Part shown: positions 6,290 through 12,182 of the stretch, in pieces
Position numbering within the stretch: the first letter of the stretch is position 1
How the letters are laid out: every line of letters starts with the position of its first letter
Source of the DNA: JBFGCT01 sp041581055
GTDB lineage: Bacteria > Actinomycetota > Acidimicrobiia > Acidimicrobiales > Ilumatobacteraceae
Assembly (NCBI GenBank): GCA_041581055.1
Contig: JBFGCT010000081.1
Location: forward strand, 1-17,288
Direction: 5' to 3'
Length of the DNA: 17,288 nt
Translations under genes and position numbers: made by a program
Notes under the pieces: model-generated
Database searches by the model: none
Seen by the model: only the letters and a program-made list of their open reading frames with translations
What the model was told of the DNA's origin: nothing

Positions 6290-8884
6290 GTGGATGAGAT
6301 GAACGATCACGCCGCCGAACCCGACGTCGACGTCGTCGTCGTCGGCGCCGGGATGGCCGGGCTCTACCTGTTGTACCGCCTCCGCCGGCTCGGGTTGTCG
6401 GCCCGCGCGTTCGAGACCGCCGACGACGTGGGCGGGACGTGGTACTGGAACCGCTACCCCGGGGCGCGGTGCGACGTGCAGAGCGTCGACTACTCCTTCA
6501 GCTTCGACCCCGAGCTCGACGCCGAGTGGGAGTGGTCGGAGAAGTACGCCACCCAGCCCGAGATCCTCCGCTACCTCCAGCACGTCGCCGATCGGCACGA
6601 CCTGCGCCGCGATGTCCAGTTCTCCACCAGGGTCGACCACGCGGAATGGGACGACGACGCGTCGTGGTGGCGGATCCGGACCGACCGCGGCGACGACGTG
6701 AGCTGTCGGTTCTACGTGATGGCCTCCGGCTGCCTCTCGGCGCCGAAGACTCCCGACATCGACGGGGCCGAGCGGTTCGCCGGCGAGGTGTACTCCACGA
6801 GCCGGTGGCCGCACGGGGGCGTCGACTTCACCGGCAAGCGGGTCGCCGTCATCGGCACCGGCTCGTCGGGGATCCAGTCGATACCGCTCATCGCCCGCGA
6901 GGCGACCGAGCTGACCGTGTTCCAGCGGACGCCCAACTTCTCGTTGCCGGCGCACAACGGCCCGATCCCGCACGACAAGTCCGACGCGATCGCCGCCGGC
7001 CGCGCCGAGTACCGCGAGGCGGCGCGCTGGTCGCGGTCCGGCGTCCCCGGGGAGATCGCCGCCGAGGGGGCGCTCGAGGTCTCCGCCGAGGAGCGCGGCG
7101 TGCGGTACGAGCGGGCGTGGGAGGAGGGAACGATCTTCGCCCTGCTCGGGGCCTTCAACGACATCATCGTCAACCAGGCGGCCAACGACACCGCCGCCGA
7201 GTTCGTGCGCGACAAGATCCGATCGATCGTCGCCGACCCCGACGTCGCCGAGTCGCTGTGCCCCACCGACTATCCGGTCGGGACGAAGCGGCTGTGTCTC
7301 GACACCGGCTACTACGAGACGTTCAACCTGCCCCACGTCGGCCTCGTGAACCTGCGCGACGAGCCGATCACGTCGATCACCGAGACCGGCATCGACACCG
7401 CCGACCGATCGATCGAGATCGACGCGCTGGTGTTCGCCACGGGTTTCGACGCGATGACCGGGGCGATCGTGGCCGTCGACATCGCCGGGCGGAACGGCGT
7501 CAAGCTCGCCGACCGGTGGGCGGACGGGCCCAAGACGTACCTCGGCCTGACCACGGTCGGGTTTCCCAACCTGTTCATGATCACGGGGCCCCAGAGCCCG
7601 TCGGTGCTGTCGAACATGGTCGTGTCGATCGAGCAACACGTCGACTGGGTGTGCGACGCCATCGACCACATGCGCGCCGAGCGCCTCGACGTGATCGAGC
7701 CGACCCCGCAGGCCGAGGACGGCTGGGTCCAGCACACCAACGACTTCGCGGACATCACCCTGTTCCCGCTGGCCAACTCCTGGTACATGGGGGCCAACGT
7801 GCCCGGCAAGCCGCGGGTGGTCCTGCCGTACGTCGGGGGTGTCGACCGATACCGCTCGATCTGCGCCGACGTCGTCGAGCGCGACTACCTCGGGTTCACC
7901 CTCGAGGGCCGAGGGACGACCGAGCGCCGCGACGGGGTCATCCAGCCCGTGCAACCCGACGTGCAGATCATGCTCGAACTGATGGCCGAGCTCGAACTGC
8001 CGCCGATGGAGACGCTGTCGGTCGCCGACGCCCGCGCCTTTTCCGAGGCGATGGCGGCGACGCGGCCGCCCGGCCCCGACGTGGGCGAGATCGTCGATGG
8101 CGCGCTACCCGGCGCCGAGGGCGACCTCGCCTACCGGCTCTACCGGCCGGACAGCCAGGGCCCACACCCGATCGTGGTCTACTTCCACGGCGGCGGGTGG
8201 GTGCTCGGCGACGCCGCGTCCGACGACCCGTTCTGCCGCGACCTCTGCGTGCGGTCGGACGCGATCCTGATCTCGGTCGACTACCGCCACGCCCCCGAGG
8301 CCCGCTTCCCGGCGGCCCCCGACGACGGCTTCGCCGCGGTCCGGTGGGTCGCCGACCACGCCTCGTCGTTGGGTGGCGCGCCCGGGCCGCCGGCGGTCGC
8401 CGGGTGGAGCGCGGGGGCCAACGTCGCCGCCGTCGTCTGCCAGACCGCCCGCGACGCCGGCGGTCCCGCGATCGCCGGCCAGCTCCTCGTCACGCCGGTG
8501 ACCGACTGCGACCTCACGCGTCCGAGCTACGTCGACAACGCCGACGGGTACGTGCTGACCGCGGCGCTGATGGCGTGGTTCTGGGACCACTACGCCGATC
8601 CCGCCGACCGGTTCGATCCGCTGGCGTCGCCGCTGCGCGCGGACGATCTGACCGGCCTGCCGCCGGCGATGGTCGTGACCTGCCAGTTCGATCCGCTGCG
8701 CGACGAGGGCGACGCATATGCCGCTGCGCTGGCCTCGGCGGGGGTGCCGGTCCGCCACCTGCGATGCCGGGGGCAGGTCCACACCTCGTTGACGGCGGTC
8801 GGCCAGTTGGTGTCCGGCACCGGAGCGCGGGCCGAGATGGCCGACGCGCTCGCGGCCTTCCTCGGCGTCGGCGTCCCGGCCTGA
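6290..8884 (+). CDS. Baeyer-Villiger monooxygenase-esterase fusion
   Basis: 864-residue bifunctional protein. Residues 1-540 are a type I Baeyer-Villiger flavoprotein close in pattern to phenylacetone monooxygenase: FAD loop GAGMAG (19-24), type I signature GGTWYWNRYPGARCD (48-62), NADPH loop GTGSSG (189-194), the expected catalytic Arg334 in TKRLCLDTGYYETFN, ATGFD at 383-387, and GANVPGKPRV at 501-510. The fingerprint at 163-174 reads FAGEVYSTSRWP, with Ser169 where His is normal. After a linker (about 541-600), residues 600-864 form an alpha/beta hydrolase of the hormone-sensitive-lipase group: oxyanion motif HGGGW (633-637), nucleophile elbow GWSAG with Ser707, Asp801 in DPLRDEG and His831. 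The first half would insert oxygen beside a ketone, and the second would cleave the resulting ester. GTG at 6290 fits a leaderless start; ATG at 6299 is the alternative. The ketone substrate is unknown. Confidence 0.93.
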   Translation: MDEMNDHAAEPDVDVVVVGAGMAGLYLLYRLRRLGLSARAFETADDVGGTWYWNRYPGARCDVQSVDYSFSFDPELDAEWEWSEKYATQPEILRYLQHVADRHDLRRDVQFSTRVDHAEWDDDASWWRIRTDRGDDVSCRFYVMASGCLSAPKTPDIDGAERFAGEVYSTSRWPHGGVDFTGKRVAVIGTGSSGIQSIPLIAREATELTVFQRTPNFSLPAHNGPIPHDKSDAIAAGRAEYREAARWSRSGVPGEIAAEGALEVSAEERGVRYERAWEEGTIFALLGAFNDIIVNQAANDTAAEFVRDKIRSIVADPDVAESLCPTDYPVGTKRLCLDTGYYETFNLPHVGLVNLRDEPITSITETGIDTADRSIEIDALVFATGFDAMTGAIVAVDIAGRNGVKLADRWADGPKTYLGLTTVGFPNLFMITGPQSPSVLSNMVVSIEQHVDWVCDAIDHMRAERLDVIEPTPQAEDGWVQHTNDFADITLFPLANSWYMGANVPGKPRVVLPYVGGVDRYRSICADVVERDYLGFTLEGRGTTERRDGVIQPVQPDVQIMLELMAELELPPMETLSVADARAFSEAMAATRPPGPDVGEIVDGALPGAEGDLAYRLYRPDSQGPHPIVVYFHGGGWVLGDAASDDPFCRDLCVRSDAILISVDYRHAPEARFPAAPDDGFAAVRWVADHASSLGGAPGPPAVAGWSAGANVAAVVCQTARDAGGPAIAGQLLVTPVTDCDLTRPSYVDNADGYVLTAALMAWFWDHYADPADRFDPLASPLRADDLTGLPPAMVVTCQFDPLRDEGDAYAAALASAGVPVRHLRCRGQVHTSLTAVGQLVSGTGARAEMADALAAFLGVGVPA

Positions 8885-8963
8885 TCCGGGCGCGGCCAGC
8901 GCGTGCCGGGGGTCGGGCGGCTGCCGTACGGGACGGCGTCCGGCCACGGTGAGCGCGCCCGGC

Positions 8964-8990
8964 GGCACGGGGCACGGTCCCGAAAGTGCC
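8964..8990 (+). other. Potential stem-loop in the 8885-9060 gap
   Basis: GGCAC (8964-8968) can pair with GTGCC (8986-8990), with inner GGG/CCC pairing at 8970-8972 and 8979-8981. A second GGCAC at 8971-8975 could compete for the same partner. It lies between the fusion gene and the protease promoter region and could terminate the upstream transcript, though no T-run follows. A small palindrome CCGTACGG is at 8924-8931. The remainder of this 176-base gap shows only the promoter-like and ribosome-binding sequences listed separately. Confidence 0.25.
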
Positions 8991-9006
8991 ACGCGGCGGA
9001 GTGGGC

Positions 9007-9012
9007 TATGGT
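9007..9012 (+). promoter_or_regulatory. Possible -10 box of protease gene
   Basis: TATGGT lies about 50 bases upstream of the protease ATG in an otherwise very G+C-rich stretch. No good -35 box is seen 16-18 bases upstream, so the call is weak. Confidence 0.25.
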
Positions 9013-9045
9013 GCCGACGGCGGGGCACGCGCCACGCTCAGGAAC

Positions 9046-9054
9046 GAGGAGAAG
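9046..9054 (+). promoter_or_regulatory. Ribosome binding site of protease gene
   Basis: GAGGAGAAG ends six bases before the ATG at 9061 and supports that start. It contrasts with the likely leaderless starts of genes to the left. Confidence 0.7.
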
Positions 9055-9060
9055 TAGCTC

Positions 9061-10104
9061 ATGCCGGAACTCGAAGACGCAGTCTCAGCTGCGGTGTCAG
9101 CAAAGCGGGCGATCAGCGGTGACCTGCTGAGCAAGGCTCTCCGCAAGCGTCCCATCGAAGACGGGATGATGATGTTCATGTCCGTCGACGAGGCGGTGGA
9201 CAACGCTGCGTCGAACACCCATGCCGTCGGCGTGGGCGTCAAGGAGATCGACGGCGTGCTCACCCCGGCGATCAGGGTGCACGTCGTCCAGAAGATCGCG
9301 AAAGAACTGCTCCGACCGGAAGACCTGATCCCGAAGGAGATCAGCGGTGTGCCGACCGATGTCATCGAGTCGCCGCCGGCGACGATCTACACCGACATCG
9401 CAACCACGGCGTGCACCGACACGCGGCGCACCCGTCAGCGGCCGCTCGTCGCCGGCATCAGCGTCGGGCACTACCAGATCACGGCCGGGACGATCGGCTA
9501 CTTCTGCCGGTCGACCAAGGAGGGCGATGATCGCGACGCCACGTTCGTGCTGAGCAACAACCACGTCCTCGCCAACGTCAACAAGGGCAAGATCGGCGAT
9601 CCCATCCGCCAGCAGGGCCCGCTCGACGGCGGAACCGAGGACGACAAGGTCGCGACCCTGTACCGGTTCGTCGAGTTGCTGACCGGCGCCGACTCGAACA
9701 CGGTCGACTGCGCGATCGGTCTGCTCGACGACGGCGTCGAGGTCAAGAACGAGATCTGCATGATCGGGGCGATCGACGGCACGACCGAGGCCGCCACGCA
9801 GATGCTCGTGCGCAAGCACGGCCGGACGTCGGGCTACACCGAGGGTGTCGTCAGCGACCTCGACCTCGACGTGGTGGTCGGGATGGACGCGGTGACGAAG
9901 GCCAAGTTCACCGGCCAGATCCGCATCGAGGCCACGATCCCGTACCAGGCGATCGGCCTCGGCGGCGACAGCGGTTCGCTGGTCGTCGAGCGGCACAGTC
10001 AGAAGGCGGTCGGCTTGTACTTCGCCGGGCCGCAGAGCGGGACCTACGGCATCGCGAATCCGATCGAGGACGTCCTCAGTCAGCTTGGGGTCGAGCTGCT
10101 GTGA
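9061..10104 (+). CDS. Trypsin-fold serine protease with N-terminal accessory domain, no signal peptide
   Basis: 347 residues. The C-terminal part (about 130-347) carries a complete chymotrypsin/trypsin-type triad: His168 in VLSNNHVLAN, Asp216 in NTVDCAIGLL and Ser304 in GLGGDSGSLVVE. The elbow reads GDSGSL rather than the classical GDSGGP, as in cytosolic NAL1-like and other trypsin-2-type proteins. Residues about 50-105 form a separate small domain (HAVGVGVKEIDG, then IRVHVVQKI, ending GVPTDVIES) that often precedes such proteases in bacteria. Residues 1-40 are polar with a methionine run, and there is no signal peptide or membrane helix, so the enzyme should act in the cytoplasm. A good Shine-Dalgarno precedes the ATG. 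The stop overlaps the GTG of the next gene by four bases. Target proteins are unknown. Confidence 0.85.
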   Translation: MPELEDAVSAAVSAKRAISGDLLSKALRKRPIEDGMMMFMSVDEAVDNAASNTHAVGVGVKEIDGVLTPAIRVHVVQKIAKELLRPEDLIPKEISGVPTDVIESPPATIYTDIATTACTDTRRTRQRPLVAGISVGHYQITAGTIGYFCRSTKEGDDRDATFVLSNNHVLANVNKGKIGDPIRQQGPLDGGTEDDKVATLYRFVELLTGADSNTVDCAIGLLDDGVEVKNEICMIGAIDGTTEAATQMLVRKHGRTSGYTEGVVSDLDLDVVVGMDAVTKAKFTGQIRIEATIPYQAIGLGGDSGSLVVERHSQKAVGLYFAGPQSGTYGIANPIEDVLSQLGVELL

Positions 10105-10493
10105 CCGAACCCGACGAGGAGTTCAAGGAGGCCAAGCGCCGCGTCAGCCGGAAGTTCCTCGGCACGGCGGGCGTTCATGGTGTCGGCGTGCGCGAAGAGG
10201 GGAGGAAGATCGCCGTCTTCCGTCAATCGTCACCCGGCGAGGGGGACGAGGAGCGAGAGGCTGTCATCGCCGAGATCAAGAAGGAAGCCGGGCCATTCGA
10301 GGTCGAGGTCGTCGAGGACGAGCCGCCCGAGTTCACCAGCGCGCCGACCGCCGAGCCGGCGCAGACGGGAGAGGAACATGCGAATCCCGCATCCGCGGTG
10401 CCGAGCCAGCCAGAGAGCGATTCCGAAGCGGCGCGCCCCGCCGGACTGATCGCGAGGTGTACTCGCTGGATTCGGTCGCGGCTCGCGCGTTGA
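10101..10493 (+). CDS. Small protein resembling the protease's N-terminal domain; possible modulator
   Basis: 130-residue charged protein translationally coupled to the protease: GTGA at 10101-10104 holds its start and the previous stop. Residues about 15-75 (KFLGTAGVHGVGVREEGRKI, then IAEIKKEAGPFEVEVVEDE) follow the same pattern as protease residues 50-105: a G-V-GVGV strand and turn, a second strand, a helix, and a final strand ending in VE. This suggests a shared small alpha/beta domain. Residues 76-115 are low-complexity, acidic, Pro/Ala/Glu-rich and probably disordered. The tail, GLIARCTRWIRSRLAR (115-130), is a basic amphipathic stretch that might touch a membrane or nucleic acid. It is a plausible inhibitor, chaperone or adaptor of the protease. 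The homology is judged by eye and function is inferred. GTG is the only start that gives the overlap. Confidence 0.72.
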   Translation: MTEPDEEFKEAKRRVSRKFLGTAGVHGVGVREEGRKIAVFRQSSPGEGDEEREAVIAEIKKEAGPFEVEVVEDEPPEFTSAPTAEPAQTGEEHANPASAVPSQPESDSEAARPAGLIARCTRWIRSRLAR

Positions 10494-10500
10494 TCATTCC

Positions 10501-10540
10501 GACATCCATGACGGCATGCGTTCGTTGACCGCGGGATGTC
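10501..10540. repeat. Inverted repeat in the 10494-10592 gap
   Basis: GACATCC (10501-10507) and GGATGTC (10534-10540) are perfect seven-base arms separated by 26 bases, just after the small coupled gene and before the GTG of the first NWVGVW gene. It could be a protein-binding site or a weak stem-loop. No clear promoter was recognised in this 99-base gap. Confidence 0.3.
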
Positions 10541-10592
10541 CGAAGCGCTCCACGCGGGGTGAGCATCTGCTCCGGCGGGGAGTGCAGCGAAG

Positions 10593-11282
10593 GTGTTGAC
10601 CGCAACCGTCATCTCGCCGCCCAACGACCCGGTCAACTTCTCGATTCTGCCAGCTAACGAACCAACCGGTGACGGTGTCATCATCAATGTGAAAGGAATT
10701 CCTGGAAATCTTCCAAAGACATACGGCAATACGGTCGCAGTCTGGGATACGTGGTACCCCGATCTGAGCAGCGGCGAGTCCGCCGATCTCTCGCACGTGG
10801 TGAACGTGCCGACCGACCAACAGGCGAACAGCATCGTGGTGAACTACCCGTTCTCAGGGGGGAATTACCTGTTGAGCTATCAAGTCGGTCAGTCGGTCAC
10901 GACGATGTGTGCCAGCTACCGCCTGTCGCTCGAACTGGTGGCCATGTCGGTCACTCCGGCCCAGGGAGTGGACCTGACCATTGTCGACGTCACCGACACC
11001 ACGGTGACAGTCTTCTACAGCACGCTCAGTGGCTACGAACCGGAAACCTCGAACAATTGGGTGGGGGTCTGGATGGGTGCTCCGCGCATTTTCGGCGCTG
11101 GAAAGCCACTCGGTATGGCCCCTATCCTGGGTACTTCGAACATCGGACAAGTGACAATTTCTGGTGTCGCGATGAGGCCGCGCCCGTATTATTACACGCT
11201 CATCTACTTCATGGGCCCGTCGGTCGACGGCGCTGGTGGAACGAACGTCGGGTCAACCCTCTGCTTCGAGGTCAGCGGCTGA
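10593..11282 (+). CDS. Two-domain beta-rich protein with NWVGVW motif (paralogue 1)
   Basis: 229 residues, no signal peptide, rich in Val/Thr/Ser/Gly and beta-prone. It looks like two related sandwich domains. The first (about 1-115) has PKTYGNTVAVWDT at 41-53 and ends YLLSYQVGQSVTTMCA (92-107). The second (about 117-229) has SGYEPETSNNWVGVW at 146-160 and ends YYTLIYFMG (200-208). The YxP...NWVG[VI]W pattern recalls the YxP..DWVGIF core of eukaryotic SKICH domains, a resemblance I cannot test here. It is a full-length paralogue of the next gene. Base composition is unusual: 10681-10740 has 26 G/C of 60, against 49 of 60 at 8401-8460. The GTG start is preceded by GGGGAG ten bases upstream; TTG at 10596 is possible. 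Function is not recognised. Confidence 0.78.
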   Translation: MLTATVISPPNDPVNFSILPANEPTGDGVIINVKGIPGNLPKTYGNTVAVWDTWYPDLSSGESADLSHVVNVPTDQQANSIVVNYPFSGGNYLLSYQVGQSVTTMCASYRLSLELVAMSVTPAQGVDLTIVDVTDTTVTVFYSTLSGYEPETSNNWVGVWMGAPRIFGAGKPLGMAPILGTSNIGQVTISGVAMRPRPYYYTLIYFMGPSVDGAGGTNVGSTLCFEVSG

Positions 11283-11311
11283 ACGTCCCAGCGTGCGAAC
11301 CACATTTCGAG

Positions 11312-11336
11312 CCCCGGCGGGCGGCGGTGGCCGGGG
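11312..11336 (+). terminator. GC-rich stem-loop, probable terminator
   Basis: CCCCGGC (11312-11318) and GCCGGGG (11330-11336) form a perfect seven-base-pair all-G/C stem with an 11-base loop, 30 bases after the preceding stop codon. There is no T-run, but T-less hairpins are common in actinobacteria. A new promoter follows about 25 bases later, which supports a transcript boundary here. Confidence 0.5.
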
Positions 11337-11360
11337 TGGCGGCGCGCGCGATCGGGCCGC

Positions 11361-11389
11361 TTGCGCTCCGTGTGTTCGTTTGTTAGGGT
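11361..11389 (+). promoter_or_regulatory. Promoter of second NWVGIW gene and downstream genes
   Basis: TTGCGC (11361-11366), an exact 17-base spacer and TAGGGT (11384-11389) form the clearest rightward promoter of the right half. The leader to the ATG at 11468 would be about 70 bases. It contains TCTCG/CGAGA arms (11399-11403 and 11412-11416) that could form a small stem-loop. The three genes from 11468 onward have short gaps and may all be read from here. Confidence 0.5.
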
Positions 11390-11456
11390 GAGGTCCTGTC
11401 TCGACTTGAGGCGAGAAACGTGGGCAAACTAGCGAAGTGTCGGCTGTGGCTGACTC

Positions 11457-11462
11457 TGGAGG
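11457..11462 (+). promoter_or_regulatory. Ribosome binding site deciding the start at 11468
   Basis: TGGAGG lies five bases before the ATG at 11468. The in-frame GTG at 11420 would add 16 residues (GKLAKCRLWLTLEAL-type) with no counterpart in the paralogue and no ribosome binding site, so it is not used here. Confidence 0.7.
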
Positions 11463-11467
11463 CACTG

Positions 11468-12136
11468 ATGGATGAAATATTGGCAATGACCGCTACGGCG
11501 GGGACCCAGACCGAGATCAAGGTCGTCGGCTCGGCCAGCGGTGATGGGGCGTTGGTCAACTACGTGACGTCGCAACGCAACCGGCCGAAGACGTACAGCA
11601 ACAAGCTGTACGTGTGGGAGACGACCAGCGCCGCGATTCCGTGGGCTGCCGCTCCCGTCGGGAACGCCGCGGTGGCCACCGACGCGCCCGTGAGCACCCA
11701 GATGCTCGACTTCGCATTCCAGGTCGGCACGGGCTACGTCGTCGGGTATGCAGTCGGCGACTCGCCGACCGCGACCTGTGCTCAGGTCTATATCCCGTCG
11801 ACGGGAGTGAATGATCCGTCGACCTACGTGACGAGTGAATTGGGCCTCAAGATCAACTACTTCGGTAACAATATCTGCCAGGTTCGGTTCGAAGGTTTGG
11901 CCGACTATTCACCCAGCGCAAACGGTAACTGGGTGGGGATCTGGCGCAGCGACCACGTGCCGTACAGCGGTGCGCCGATGGCCAAGGCGGACGTGACATC
12001 GGGGAACAGCAGCGGGCTGGCAACCATCCAGGGAGTCCAGATCGTGATCGGCTCGACGTATTCGGTGGGGTACTTCATGGCCGCCGACCCCGCAGGCCGC
12101 ACCGCGCTTGCGGCGTCCGCGACGTTCTCGACCTGA
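11468..12136 (+). CDS. Two-domain beta-rich protein with NWVGIW motif (paralogue 2)
   Basis: 222 residues, cytosolic by sequence (no signal peptide or membrane helix). It matches the preceding paralogue along its whole length: PKTYSNKLYVWET (40-52) against PKTYGNTVAVWDT; YVVGYAVGDSPTATCA (90-105) against YLLSYQVGQSVTTMCA; ADYSPSANGNWVGIW (145-159) against SGYEPETSNNWVGVW; and YSVGYFM near 198-204 against YTLIYFM. The two halves each have an N-x-x-x-x-W core followed by a Y-x-x-x-Y strand, so an ancient internal duplication is likely. A single Cys at matching positions (about 104 here, 106 there) is conserved. It has its own promoter and Shine-Dalgarno, and the next gene starts 46 bases later. 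ATG at 11486 (MTATAG) is an alternative start that resembles the MLTATV start of the paralogue. Function is unknown. Confidence 0.8.
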   Translation: MDEILAMTATAGTQTEIKVVGSASGDGALVNYVTSQRNRPKTYSNKLYVWETTSAAIPWAAAPVGNAAVATDAPVSTQMLDFAFQVGTGYVVGYAVGDSPTATCAQVYIPSTGVNDPSTYVTSELGLKINYFGNNICQVRFEGLADYSPSANGNWVGIWRSDHVPYSGAPMAKADVTSGNSSGLATIQGVQIVIGSTYSVGYFMAADPAGRTALAASATFST

Positions 12137-12182
12137 CCGATCCGCGTCGCGGGTGTCCGGTCGACCTTGAGCGGAGTGGTTC

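Noticed and set aside
5447..7954. 835-codon minus-strand open frame
   Set aside because: It is antisense to two genes with clear domain signatures; the protein is repetitive Val/Gly/Asp/Arg-rich with no recognisable domain.
9061..10104. Secreted S1 protease
   Set aside because: The first 50 residues have no hydrophobic signal core or membrane segment, so export by the general pathway is not supported.
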